Shown: one piece after another, positions 6,483 through 14,389 of the stretch
How the letters are laid out: the number at the start of each line of letters is the position of its first letter
How positions within the stretch are numbered: the stretch's first letter is position 1
Source: Deltaproteobacteria bacterium
Lineage (GTDB): Bacteria; Desulfobacterota; DSM-4660; Desulfatiglandales; HGW-15
Reading direction: 5' to 3'
Length of the DNA: 36,337 nucleotides
Assembly: GCA_016932235.1 (NCBI GenBank)
Contig: JAFGDF010000251.1
Coordinates: 1 to 36,337 of the forward strand
Made by a program: the position numbers and the translations under genes
The notes under the pieces: generated by a model
Database searches by the model: none
What the model saw: the letters and a program-made list of their open reading frames with translations, nothing else
What the model was told of the DNA's origin: nothing

Positions 6483-8376
6483 AACCATCAGGATCAATAA
6501 AAGCCTCCCCTGGGTCCCCGGGTTCATAAGGGATTTTTCCGGAGACTATAAGATATCCTTTGTCCATTCCGAACCTGAAAGGAGGACATACAGGAGGAGG
6601 AAGAGGATACCGGTGAGCAGTTGGGCCGAGAGGCACAGGATAGTCACAATGGGGCCACTTGAGGGATCGCGGTATAAAAAGGAAACAGTCCCCTATACCG
6701 CGGGCATAATGGACGCGAGCTTCTTTCCTTCGGTGCAGGAGATAGTCATATGCGCCGCGGACCAGGTGGGAAAGAGCTTTATCGTGGATACGTGCATAGG
6801 ATACGCCATAGACAGGGACTCAGGCCCATGTCTTTATGTGTATCCCAATGAAGACACGGCCGGAGAGAACTCCCGGGACAGGATACAGACCATGATAACA
6901 AAAAGCCCGAGATTAAGGAGCTATATGACCGGAAATACGGATGACATGGCCGTAAACAGGATAAAGCTTGCGCATATGCAGATATACATGGCGTGGGCGC
7001 ACTCGGCAATAAAACTCGCGAATAAATCCATCAGGTACACCGTATTCGATGAGACGGACAAATACCCGGAGACAGCGGGCAAGAGGGAGGCGGACCCCAT
7101 ATCAAAGGGGGAGAAAAGGGGGAGGACGTACAGGTACGGAAGAAAGGTATGGAAGGTGAGCACGCCCACAGTGGAAAAAGGGCCTATATGGTCGGAGCTG
7201 AACTCCTGCCAGGTAATATTCGATTACCATGTGTGCTGCCCTGAATGCAAAAATATGCAGTCAATGGAGTTTGAGAATATAAAGTGGCCGGAGGGTGAAA
7301 GGGATCCTGAGAAGGTGGAGTATGAGAACTTGGCATACTATGTGTGCCCTCATTGCGGATCTGTCTGGTCGGACCTGAAAAGGGACGCCGCGGTTAAGAT
7401 GGGGGAATGGGTGTCCAGGGATGACAAAACAGGGCTTTTCAGGTACCTGAACAGACACAGGCCCAAGAAGATAGGGTTCCACCTCCCCTCCTGGGTGAGC
7501 AGGTTTGTGGGCATCTCCGAAGTCGCGGCGGCATTCCTGAAAGGGCTTGCGGACAAAAACAAGCTGAAGGATTTCCTGAACAGCCACAAGGCGGAACCCT
7601 GGAAGGATTACACGCAGGAGAGGGAGGAAAACCGGATATTGCTTCTTAGGGACGACAGGCCGAGGGGGATTGTGCCCGGAGGAGGGATTGTATCATGCCT
7701 CCTTGCCGGAGTGGACACTCAGGATGACGGGTTCTGGTACGAGATAGGCGCCTTCGGCTGGGGGATGGATCTTGAGTCATGGCAGGTAAGGGAGGGGTAT
7801 GTCACCACCTTCAGCGCCCTTGAGAAGGTGCTTTTTGAAGATGTATACATGGATGCGGACGAAAACAGGTACGTGGTTCACCTGGTTATACAGGACGCCA
7901 TGGGCCACAGGACCTCTGAGGTGTATGATTTTACCAGAAGGCACAGGGGGATTGTCATCCCTTCCCAGGGAGTGGACACCTACAGGATGACCCAGCCTCA
8001 CAAATGGAGCAACCAGGAGTTCTATCCGGGCACAAACAAGCCCATACCCGGTGGTGTGAAGCTCTTAAGGTTTGATGTAAACTATTACAAGAACATCCTG
8101 GCCGGCAAGCTTGAGATACACCCTGATGATCCCGGCACCTGGCATCTTCACAGAGAGACCACGGAAGAATGGGCAAGGCATCTATGCGCGGAGTTCATCA
8201 ATGAAAGGGGTATGTGGGAGTGCCCGGAAGGAAGGCCGAACCACGGGTGGGACTGCAGTGTTCTCAGGATACTCGCCGCCGATATCCTGGGGGTGAGATT
8301 CTGGAAAAATACGGCAATAAAGGACGCTGAAGGGGCGGGCATCGTGAAGACCGTAAAATCGAAGTTCATGAGCTGA
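6469..8376 (+). CDS. Phage terminase large subunit, GpA type
   Basis: The 635-aa protein is the packaging motor ATPase and nuclease of the lambda GpA family. The ATPase P-loop is AADQVGKS (about 96-103) and Walker B is TVFDETD (about 191-197). A zinc-ribbon-like pair of CxxC motifs (CPEC and CPHC, about 245-290) follows. The nuclease half begins around 400 with AGVDTQDDGFWYEIGAFGWG and ends with the conserved GWDCSVLR-type motif. Length is normal for the family. ATG 6469 is preferred over an upstream TTG at 6460; either overlaps the small-subunit reading frame. No portal, protease or capsid gene follows, which is unusual because lambda-type gpA is normally followed by the gpW and portal genes. 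Confidence 0.9.
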   Translation: MKTTETIRINKSLPWVPGFIRDFSGDYKISFVHSEPERRTYRRRKRIPVSSWAERHRIVTMGPLEGSRYKKETVPYTAGIMDASFFPSVQEIVICAADQVGKSFIVDTCIGYAIDRDSGPCLYVYPNEDTAGENSRDRIQTMITKSPRLRSYMTGNTDDMAVNRIKLAHMQIYMAWAHSAIKLANKSIRYTVFDETDKYPETAGKREADPISKGEKRGRTYRYGRKVWKVSTPTVEKGPIWSELNSCQVIFDYHVCCPECKNMQSMEFENIKWPEGERDPEKVEYENLAYYVCPHCGSVWSDLKRDAAVKMGEWVSRDDKTGLFRYLNRHRPKKIGFHLPSWVSRFVGISEVAAAFLKGLADKNKLKDFLNSHKAEPWKDYTQEREENRILLLRDDRPRGIVPGGGIVSCLLAGVDTQDDGFWYEIGAFGWGMDLESWQVREGYVTTFSALEKVLFEDVYMDADENRYVVHLVIQDAMGHRTSEVYDFTRRHRGIVIPSQGVDTYRMTQPHKWSNQEFYPGTNKPIPGGVKLLRFDVNYYKNILAGKLEIHPDDPGTWHLHRETTEEWARHLCAEFINERGMWECPEGRPNHGWDCSVLRILAADILGVRFWKNTAIKDAEGAGIVKTVKSKFMS

Positions 8377-8377
8377 T

Positions 8378-8596
8378 ATGGAAAAGATACCCAGGGACAG
8401 AAAGGTGTTCAGGACCGCCCAGGCGATCATGGAGGCCTATGACATGTCAAGGGCCATGTTCTATCATTTTGTGTCCCTTGGCATGCCGGTGAGGATGGAG
8501 AAGGGATGCTTCTGGGCTCATAAGGATAATATAGATGACTGGTTTAAGGATTTTACTGCCTATTCGGTGACTGAGATCCCTGAAGGAGTTGAATAA
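8378..8596 (+). CDS. Small helix-turn-helix protein
   Basis: The 72-aa product has a winged-helix or excisionase-like pattern: RTAQAIMEAYDMSRAMFYHFVSLGMPV, then a short turn (FWAHKDNIDDWFKDF). This is the pattern of MerR/AlpA-like DNA-binding proteins. It starts 1 nt after the terminase stop and is therefore co-transcribed and probably co-translated. It could be an accessory terminase DNA-binding protein, an excisionase or a regulator of the control region that follows. Confidence 0.6.
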   Translation: MEKIPRDRKVFRTAQAIMEAYDMSRAMFYHFVSLGMPVRMEKGCFWAHKDNIDDWFKDFTAYSVTEIPEGVE

Positions 8597-8609
8597 ATAA
8601 AGCGATCCT

Positions 8610-8633
8610 GATCTAAATTAGAGCTTTTAGATC
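8610..8633. other. Hairpin behind the terminase operon
   Basis: GATCTAAA (8610-8617) and TTTAGATC (8626-8633) form an 8-bp stem. AAAACAAAAA rather than a T run follows on the plus strand, so it is not a clear intrinsic terminator. It lies 14 nt after the stop of the HTH gene. Confidence 0.35.
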
Positions 8634-8653
8634 AAAACAAAAACCATGCCATA

Positions 8654-8669
8654 AAATTAAGCTTAATTT
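8654..8669. promoter_or_regulatory. Perfect 16-bp palindrome, candidate operator
   Basis: AAATTAAGCTTAATTT is a perfect dyad in the AT-rich 360-bp gap between the two operons of the element. It is a fitting site for a dimeric regulator, possibly the HTH protein just upstream. The function is inferred from symmetry only. The rest of 8597-8957 is AT-rich, with repeated TATTTA motifs at about 8840-8905, and no gene. Confidence 0.35.
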
Positions 8670-8887
8670 AACTCAATATATATGCCGATAAAGCGTAACA
8701 TGATAATATCATTAAGAATAATGAATTGCGTATCTTAACGGTATGAGCATTTCAGGATCATACCCTTACTTTAATACCTACCCTTGACCGTGCCTATCTG
8801 TCAAAATCCATGCCAAACAGGATGTTTTGATTGTGTATTTAAAGTTATTTTCAAGAGTATTTATTTGTTATTTATATGCTATTTTAC

Positions 8888-8916
8888 TTGACATTTAGAG
8901 TATATTTAACTAAGAT
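8888..8916 (+). promoter_or_regulatory. Sigma-70-type promoter for the ParB/zinc-ribbon operon
   Basis: TTGACA (8888-8893) is a perfect -35 box; a 17-bp spacer leads to TAAGAT (8911-8916, 4 of 6 matches to TATAAT). It lies about 40 bp before the first gene, which has a very strong ribosome binding site (AAAGGAGGTGA, 8942-8952). Confidence 0.6.
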
Positions 8917-8957
8917 TAACATAATGGAAATAAGTTAAATTGAAAGGAGGTGAGTTT

Positions 8958-9218
8958 ATGGAATGCCCGTCATGTTCAAGGAAAAAGGGAATCAGGGTGA
9001 TCAGGAATCTTGTTAATGAGTGCCCGAAGTGCGGCTGTATATTCGGGAGCTGCTACCTGGGAGAGTCATATAATTATGTGTTGCCCTACTGGGTAAAAAC
9101 GGAGGTGCCGGAGGATCATATCAGGCCTTTTGATTTTACCTGTATCGGATCTGAAGGGATCACGAGGCGTCACGGGTGGTTTGATCCGGAGACAAAGAGG
9201 ATAGTCCAGGTTGGATAA
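8958..9218 (+). CDS. Zinc-ribbon protein of unknown function
   Basis: The 86-aa protein begins MECPSCSRKKG and continues with CPKCGCIFGSC, so two CxxC pairs near the N-terminus form a likely zinc ribbon. The remainder (YVLPYWVKTEVPEDHIRPFDFTC) has no match I recognise. ATG 8958 is chosen over TTG 8940 because AAAGGAGGTGA sits at ideal spacing before it. It is the first gene of the second operon of the element. Small zinc-ribbon proteins of this kind are frequent on phages and plasmids. Confidence 0.65.
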   Translation: MECPSCSRKKGIRVIRNLVNECPKCGCIFGSCYLGESYNYVLPYWVKTEVPEDHIRPFDFTCIGSEGITRRHGWFDPETKRIVQVG

Positions 9219-9233
9219 TAAGGAGGTGATGGG

Positions 9234-9608
9234 ATGGCAAGCCTGAAAGATTGGAGAATCGACATGGAAAAAATGGATGGCGAAAAGATCATATCCATTA
9301 TCAGCGCCCTTGATGAACTGCGGGACTGGGAGATGTTTTACGGGCAGTTCAGGGATACGAGGATCTTTGATCTTAAACGGGATCTTGAAGAATCATTAAA
9401 ACGGAAAGGAGGTTATGGAACACAGGAAATCGAGTGCCCTGAATGCGGTCATGATGAGGTCAATACCGCAATCTGGGGAGGAGGGGTAACCAGGGACGGG
9501 ATAAACATAAGGGCGGTCGATATCAATATTGACGACGATTGCGAGGACGCGAGGTGTACGGCGTGCGGATATGAGGCCCATTATTTAGATTTTTTGATCA
9601 AAACGTAA
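9234..9608 (+). CDS. Zinc-ribbon protein of unknown function
   Basis: The 124-aa product has a helical N-terminal half (about 1-58, with IISIISALDELRDWEMFYGQF) and a C-terminal zinc ribbon made by CPECG (about 63-67) and CTACG (about 107-111). The part between is acidic (DINIDDDCEDARC). A strong AAGGAGGTGAT precedes ATG 9234, nearly the same as for the gene before it. The two zinc-ribbon genes are spaced 15 nt apart and probably expressed together with the ParB genes downstream. No known family recognised. Confidence 0.6.
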   Translation: MASLKDWRIDMEKMDGEKIISIISALDELRDWEMFYGQFRDTRIFDLKRDLEESLKRKGGYGTQEIECPECGHDEVNTAIWGGGVTRDGINIRAVDINIDDDCEDARCTACGYEAHYLDFLIKT

Positions 9609-9634
9609 TCACAAAAAAGAAAGGAGAAAAAACC

Positions 9635-11290
9635 ATGAACTATCAGGAAATCGAGCTAACCAGAATAACCCCGAACCCTCACAATCCCCGGGAGAGATTC
9701 GAGGGGGTGAAATTTGACGAGTTAGTAAAATCAATAAAGGAAAAAGGAGTGATACAGCCGATCGTTGTAAGGCCGACAGGAGAATGCTTTGAACTTGTAG
9801 CCGGTGAGCGAAGGTTTACGGCCCTGAAAAAGGTGTCTGAATCAAACGGCGGGATTGAAAACCACAAGATACCTGCCATAGTAAGGGAATTAACGGATGA
9901 TGAGGCATTTGACCTGATGACAATCGAAAACCTCCAGCGTGAGGATCTCACTGAGCTGGAGGAGGCAAGGAGCTTCAAGGCATATCTCGACAGGAAGGGA
10001 GAGGAATCAATAGCGGATCTGTCTGAAAGGACAGGGATAAAACAGCAGTACATAAGGAGAAGGGTTTCCGTTCTTTCACTGCCTGATAAAATTCTTAAGT
10101 CATGGAGCAGCGGAAAGGTCACATACGGCCATCTTGAACAGCTCTGCAGGCTGAAGGGTAAAGATATTATGGGGTTTTATCAATCCCTGTTTCAGTACAC
10201 GGACGGGACAGCACAGCCCGTGAAGTGGCTCAGGGAAAGGATAGACAATATATCCCCTTCCCTGAAGGCGGCCATGTTCAGCACGGATGAGTGCGATAAA
10301 TGCAATATGAACTCTACCGTTCAGAAAAGCCTGTTCGGTTATGACATGGAAAAGGCGAGGTGCCAGGACCCGAAATGCTTTAAGCAAAGACAGAATAACT
10401 GGCTTATTAAAAACTGGAAGAAGACGAAATACCGGAAGCGGTTCGGCACGAACGGATTCAGGTTTTATGAGGATACGGGCTATCAGTTTGAATCGTTCTG
10501 GAGCAGCAAACCGAAACAATGCTCGGACTGTGAAAAGTTTGTCACCATAATAGACCTCTCCGGAGACATCCACAGGGAAAGGGCGTGTGTCGGAAAGGAT
10601 CCGGCATGTTTTAATAAGGCAACCAGGCCGGAGCCGGAGAAAAAGGTAAAAGGTGAGGAAAAAACCGGCCCCAGGGTGGCATGGCACGGGGAGCACTTCA
10701 GGGAAAGATTCCTGGAGGAGCAGCTGCCCGTGAGGTTCCAGGAAATAGGCCATGACGATGTTAAAGCCGCCCGGTTCAGCCTAATGGCATTGCTTGATTC
10801 AAACAGCGATCTGCACGGATGGTTTGCGGTCGGGCACAATATAAGGGACGCGAAGGAGAAGGCTGAAAAATCCCCTGAAGAGCTTTCATGGTTTCGTATC
10901 TCTCCCGAAGAAGTGGCGGAGATAATCTTCAAAATGGATATCGAGGATGTCCGGAAGGAGCTGAAGGAGGCGTCTCTCATGGTAATCAGGCAGTCACGGT
11001 TCGGAGCAAGAGGCAGAATGCTTGTCGCGGAGCATGTAGGGGTTGACATCAAGAAAGAATGGGCGATCACTGAGGAATACCTCAATAAAAAGACCATAAA
11101 GGAAATGCTCAAAATGGGAGAGGATCTTGAGATATTCAAGGATAAGAAGGCCCAGACATTCCTTTATGAAACATTGCTTAAAAAGAGGGGGAGTTTTCAG
11201 TCATGCAAGAAAGCGGAACTCAAGAGGGTTTTCCTGGAATCGGGAGTCGATCTGAAGGGCAAGGTACCGGAAGAAATCTTAAACTACTAA
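9635..11290 (+). CDS. ParB/RepB-family protein with zinc-binding insertions
   Basis: The 551-aa protein starts with a complete ParB N-terminal domain: PNPHNPRERF, then the CTP-binding GERRFTALKK (57-66) and TIENLQREDL (97-105), followed by the helix-turn-helix region about 120-175. Behind it are two cysteine clusters, C220/C223/C243/C248 and C296/C299/C318/C325, which look like zinc sites. The C-terminal 200 residues are helical. Usual partition ParB proteins are about 280-350 aa, so this is the long plasmid or phage variety. AAAGGAG precedes ATG 9635. No ParA ATPase is encoded in the window, so a role other than classic partition, or use of a host ParA, is possible. Confidence 0.8.
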   Translation: MNYQEIELTRITPNPHNPRERFEGVKFDELVKSIKEKGVIQPIVVRPTGECFELVAGERRFTALKKVSESNGGIENHKIPAIVRELTDDEAFDLMTIENLQREDLTELEEARSFKAYLDRKGEESIADLSERTGIKQQYIRRRVSVLSLPDKILKSWSSGKVTYGHLEQLCRLKGKDIMGFYQSLFQYTDGTAQPVKWLRERIDNISPSLKAAMFSTDECDKCNMNSTVQKSLFGYDMEKARCQDPKCFKQRQNNWLIKNWKKTKYRKRFGTNGFRFYEDTGYQFESFWSSKPKQCSDCEKFVTIIDLSGDIHRERACVGKDPACFNKATRPEPEKKVKGEEKTGPRVAWHGEHFRERFLEEQLPVRFQEIGHDDVKAARFSLMALLDSNSDLHGWFAVGHNIRDAKEKAEKSPEELSWFRISPEEVAEIIFKMDIEDVRKELKEASLMVIRQSRFGARGRMLVAEHVGVDIKKEWAITEEYLNKKTIKEMLKMGEDLEIFKDKKAQTFLYETLLKKRGSFQSCKKAELKRVFLESGVDLKGKVPEEILNY

Positions 11291-11299
11291 GGAACTGAA

Positions 11300-11668
11300 A
11301 TGCTTTATTCAATAGGCTACCAGAAATTAAGTATAGAACGATTTATTACGGAACTCAGCCGGAGGGATATCAACTACCTGGTTGACGTGAGATCAAAACC
11401 TGTCAGCAGAAAGGTCGGATTTTCCCGCGGACCCCTGGTAAGGATACTTGAAAGGGAAAATATCATCTACCGATGGAAGGGTGATGTCCTGGGAGGGTTT
11501 TCACAAATATCAGAGGGAGAAATTATCTCACTTGCAAAGTGGCAGGAGGATAAAATCGCCTGCATGCTTTGCATGGAGGCGGATTACAAACAGTGTCACA
11601 GATATTATGAAATCGCAAAACGATTGGAAAAGTACGGGGTAACAGTCAACCACATCAAAGGAGAATAA
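11300..11668 (+). CDS. DUF488-family protein
   Basis: The 122-aa protein matches the DUF488 pattern: YSIGYQKLSIERFI at the start, LVDVRSKPVSRKVGFSRGPL (28-47), the LGGF motif (about 64-67) and CMLCMEADYKQCHRYYEIA (about 88-106), with the conserved cysteine and CHR. The biochemical role of the family is not established as far as I know; members often sit in phage and defence-related contexts. It starts 9 nt behind the large ParB gene with AAGGA at normal spacing, so it is in the same operon. Confidence 0.75.
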   Translation: MLYSIGYQKLSIERFITELSRRDINYLVDVRSKPVSRKVGFSRGPLVRILERENIIYRWKGDVLGGFSQISEGEIISLAKWQEDKIACMLCMEADYKQCHRYYEIAKRLEKYGVTVNHIKGE

Positions 11669-11671
11669 AAA

Positions 11672-11773
11672 ATGGAGGAGCATATGAAAAGAAAGAAAAA
11701 GGAAAAGGCAAAGGTCGTTGATATTGGGGAGTATCAAGGGACCTTTGCCTTTGACCCTCAGAGAGAAGGGTAA
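11672..11773 (+). CDS. Possible 33-aa basic peptide
   Basis: A short frame between DUF488 and the second ParB gene starts MEEHMKRKKKEKAK and ends FDPQREG, stopping 4 nt before the next start codon. AAAGGAG (11657-11663) stands 8 nt before ATG 11672; GGAGGAG (11674-11680) would serve an internal ATG at 11684. The tight packing and good ribosome sites speak for translation. The sequence is too short to classify. Confidence 0.35.
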   Translation: MEEHMKRKKKEKAKVVDIGEYQGTFAFDPQREG

Positions 11774-11777
11774 TTAT

Positions 11778-12680
11778 ATGAATATTACAACAGTATACGA
11801 TGAAAAATCAACCATAAATTTCGACATGATTTTTCCCAATCCGGACCAGCCTAGAAAGGTATTTAACGAAGACAGGCTCCGGGAGCTTGCGGATTCCATT
11901 CTAAGGCACGGCCTGATGGAGCCCATTATCGTGACAAGGAGGGAAACAGGCTTCATGATCGTAGCCGGCGAGAGGAGGTACAGGGCATGTGTAATTGCCG
12001 GATTAACGGATATCCCTGTAAGGATAATCGAGGCGGATGAAAGGAAAGTGGCGGAACTGGCGCTCCTTGAGAACCTTCAGAGGGAGGACCTGAATATCCT
12101 GGAGGAGGCAAATGCCTATAAGGAGCTCATGGAGTTCGGGATGACCATGGAGGAGGTGGCAAACGCGATGGGCTTCAAGCAGGTATGGAGGATACAGGAG
12201 AGGCTGAATCTCCTCAAGCTGGATCCTATTTATCAGGAATGCACTCTTAAAAACATAATATCCCCTTCACAGGCCCAGGAGCTCAGCAGGCTGTCTATTC
12301 AGGGACAGAGGATCCTTTTCAAACAGATCAAGGATGGAAAGGCGGACACCTACAATAAGCTGAGAGCGCTTGCGAATGCCATTATCTACAAGGAAGAGCA
12401 CGGGGAGCAGGATTCATTCATACAGACACCGACTAAAGAGGAAATACAGGCAAAGAGGAAGTATGACCGGATGCTGGACGGCCTGGTCAGCTTCATACAG
12501 AAATCATTTGATAAGGAAGACCTGACAGTGCTTGAAAGGGTTGTCAGCTCCTCCCTGCAGGTGAATATACAGAAGATAGACATGATCATGGATAATCTTA
12601 AAAAGATCAAAATGGCAATGCTCCGGTCGGAGAGCGCCGGGGAGATAAGGAGGTTTGGAAATGCCGGGAATTATAATTAA
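11778..12680 (+). CDS. ParB/RepB-family protein (second copy)
   Basis: The 300-aa protein has the normal length and order of a Spo0J/ParB protein: IFPNPDQPRKVF (about 19-30), GERRYRA in the CTP-binding pocket (about 69-75), LLENLQREDLNILEEA (about 97-112), and the helix-turn-helix stretch MTMEEVANAMGFKQVWRIQERL. No cysteine clusters are present, unlike in the longer ParB upstream. ATG 11778 is preferred because AGAAGGG lies 7 nt before it; a longer reading from 11718 has no such site. Two ParB-fold genes in one operon without ParA are unusual. It overlaps the next gene by 20 nt. Confidence 0.8.
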   Translation: MNITTVYDEKSTINFDMIFPNPDQPRKVFNEDRLRELADSILRHGLMEPIIVTRRETGFMIVAGERRYRACVIAGLTDIPVRIIEADERKVAELALLENLQREDLNILEEANAYKELMEFGMTMEEVANAMGFKQVWRIQERLNLLKLDPIYQECTLKNIISPSQAQELSRLSIQGQRILFKQIKDGKADTYNKLRALANAIIYKEEHGEQDSFIQTPTKEEIQAKRKYDRMLDGLVSFIQKSFDKEDLTVLERVVSSSLQVNIQKIDMIMDNLKKIKMAMLRSESAGEIRRFGNAGNYN

Positions 12681-13593
12681 ATTGGGAGATGTGAGAAAGA
12701 ACCCCTTATTACCTGTTGGCACGAGGGTAAGTTATGGGGATATGGCCAATCCGAGACAGGAAGCGGTTGTGGTTTCGGAAGAAGTGGGCAAATACCGGTA
12801 CGGGCAGAGGTGTATATTTGTAGAGGATTATCATGAAAGCGATGTCAATAAAGCTGACATAGAAGGCCCCGGAGGATGGAGGCTTGAGCAGGGTATGGCA
12901 ACTAAAGAAGAAATCGAGGATCTTAAACTGAAGGCGGAGGAAGCGAAGAACAGGAGGTTTGAAGAAAGGAAAAGCAAAGAGGAGCAAAGAAAGCAGTTCA
13001 GGGAGAAAGGCAAGGCCCTGATAGAGGCTAAAAAACCGGATTGGGCTAAGGCGGTGATAATGGCAATCCATGAGGTGGATGAGAGCGACCCCATGACGGA
13101 TTATTTTGGGTCCAGGCATGACAGGAGTATCCTGCTTGCATGGAGCAGGCACACGAGGGATCTGTTTCCGGAGATGAGGAAGGCGGCCCTTAACTGTGAT
13201 GTCCCAGAAGTCCGGTCCCTGGCGGATGCACCAAAAGAAGCGGAGCACAGGGAAAAATGGAGTATGGGAGGCGGATACTATCTCAAGGACGGATTCAGGT
13301 ATAATACAGGGTGGAAGATCAATAAGCGGGGCCTTTCCTGGGGAATGGATGAGATATATGAGACAGCTGGTAAAGATGGAGGTTATCAGATACCGGATAC
13401 CGGGATTGTCAAAAAAGAGTCATCCGTATCCGGATCAGGAACAAAAATTGAATCTCCCGCAATAGGAGAATATAAGGGCCATGCAATTATAACGATCCCA
13501 ATGAACGGAAAGGGCTTCTCGTTCGGGATGACTAAGGCTAAGGCAATACTTGAGCATGTGGAGGATATAAGGAGGTTTGTGGAGACAAGTTAA
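12661..13593 (+). CDS. Unknown protein of a mobile-element operon, coiled-coil middle
   Basis: The 310-aa product has three visible parts. The N-terminal 65 residues read like a small beta-rich domain (PVGTRVSYGDMANPRQEAVVV). Residues about 75-120 are a charged coiled coil (KEEIEDLKLKAEEAKNRRFE). The last 45 residues contain GEYKGHAIITIP and KGFSFGMTKAKAILEHVEDI, a pattern I associate with phage and plasmid proteins but cannot name. ATG 12661 is fixed by AAGGAGG (12647-12653) seven bases upstream. The gene overlaps the ParB gene and ends the operon, 24 nt before a terminator. Confidence 0.55.
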   Translation: MPGIIIKLGDVRKNPLLPVGTRVSYGDMANPRQEAVVVSEEVGKYRYGQRCIFVEDYHESDVNKADIEGPGGWRLEQGMATKEEIEDLKLKAEEAKNRRFEERKSKEEQRKQFREKGKALIEAKKPDWAKAVIMAIHEVDESDPMTDYFGSRHDRSILLAWSRHTRDLFPEMRKAALNCDVPEVRSLADAPKEAEHREKWSMGGGYYLKDGFRYNTGWKINKRGLSWGMDEIYETAGKDGGYQIPDTGIVKKESSVSGSGTKIESPAIGEYKGHAIITIPMNGKGFSFGMTKAKAILEHVEDIRRFVETS

Positions 13594-13617
13594 TCACTGA
13601 GATAATCCGGGAAGCAT

Positions 13618-13645
13618 AAGCCCTGCTTTTATGTGGGGCTTTTTT
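13618..13645 (+). terminator. Rho-independent terminator of the ParB operon
   Basis: AAGCCC (13618-13623) pairs with GGGCTT (13636-13641) around a 12-nt loop and is followed directly by further T residues to 13645. It closes the second operon of the element and is also the point where codon use changes. Confidence 0.75.
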
Positions 13646-13674
13646 ATGACCGGATCAAAATAAATATTTATTTC

Positions 13675-13680
13675 TTGACA
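13675..13680 (+). promoter_or_regulatory. -35 box of a candidate promoter for the IHF-like gene
   Basis: TTGACA at 13675-13680 is a perfect -35 element. At 17 bp the -10 would be TACTCT (poor); TCTAAT at 20 bp is an alternative. The start of transcription is therefore uncertain. Confidence 0.35.
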
Positions 13681-13759
13681 GGATAAATACATGGAAGTAC
13701 TCTAATAATTAAGGGGGTTCCCGCCATATTATACTGACATTGTCATCTCAGGAAGTGAA

Positions 13760-14053
13760 ATGTCACTCACCAAAGATCATATCATAGATAATATTTGCGC
13801 TAACTGCGGTGTCTCAAGGAAGATATCATCGGAACATTTTGAGAGTGTCCTGGAATTGATTAAGAAGAGCCTCGTATCAGGGGAAGATGTGCTGATTACA
13901 GGTTTCGGGAAATTTTGTGTGAAAGACAAAGGCGCCAGGAGGGGGAGAAATCCTGCCACGGGCGATGATTTGATCCTGGATGCCAGAAGAGTAGTCACAT
14001 TCCAGTGCTCGTCGGTGCTGAGATATAAGATGAATGGTAAAGATCGAGCTTAG
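13760..14053 (+). CDS. IHF-alpha/HU-family DNA-bending protein
   Basis: The 97-aa protein has the length and layout of integration host factor subunit alpha: MSLTKDHIIDNICANCG at the start, ITGFGKFCVKDKGAR (about 45-60), then the DNA-intercalating arm RGRNPATGDDLIL (about 61-73) with its proline, and ARRVVTFQCSSVL. AGGA lies 6 nt before ATG 13760. It has its own upstream terminator and promoter-like site, so it is a single-gene unit. Three cysteines are atypical for IHF. It may be the resident chromosomal gene or cargo of the element; an extra IHF homologue beside integration and packaging genes would fit either. Confidence 0.8.
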   Translation: MSLTKDHIIDNICANCGVSRKISSEHFESVLELIKKSLVSGEDVLITGFGKFCVKDKGARRGRNPATGDDLILDARRVVTFQCSSVLRYKMNGKDRA

Positions 14054-14389
14054 CTTTGTAATAGAGGGGGTTTTCGAATCCGGATTGGCTTTCAGGAATA
14101 ATATAAAATATGATGTCATGTGCTTTAAAGTGAAAGATCATCTGAGCTGGTCTATAGTACAGAATATCTGAAGAATCGTTGAATTACTGCTTATTCAAAT
14201 ATGATGCAAGTAAACTTGAAAATTCCTGTTATTATGAAAGGTGAGGATTCATTTTTGAAATAATGAATTGACCAATTTTCAAGTATTGTGATGCCAGTCG
14301 TAATAAAATGATCGCTTCTCTCGTTCAACCTTTTGTGCGAGCTGTTACGTATATTGACAAAGGCCGAAAACAGCACTCAGGAGCCTAAA
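14054..14389. other. Intergenic region before the defence cassette
   Basis: These 336 bp are AT-rich and hold no convincing gene on either strand. They should contain the promoter of the cassette; TTGACC at about 14267 and TTGACA at about 14355 are seen, but neither has a good -10 at correct spacing. I see no tRNA or attachment-like repeat here. Confidence 0.4.

Noticed and set aside
653..8596. Use of an alternative genetic code (TGA as sense) in the mobile element
   Set aside because: Other genes of the same block, such as the helicase, end properly at TGA; only one internal TGA is seen.
8600..8957. CRISPR array in the AT-rich gap
   Set aside because: The repeated TATTTA motifs are short and irregular, without equal repeats and spacers. 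No array is seen anywhere in the window.
10100..11139. Two long minus-strand frames of 217 and 218 aa
   Set aside because: Both are antisense shadows of the zinc-binding ParB gene.
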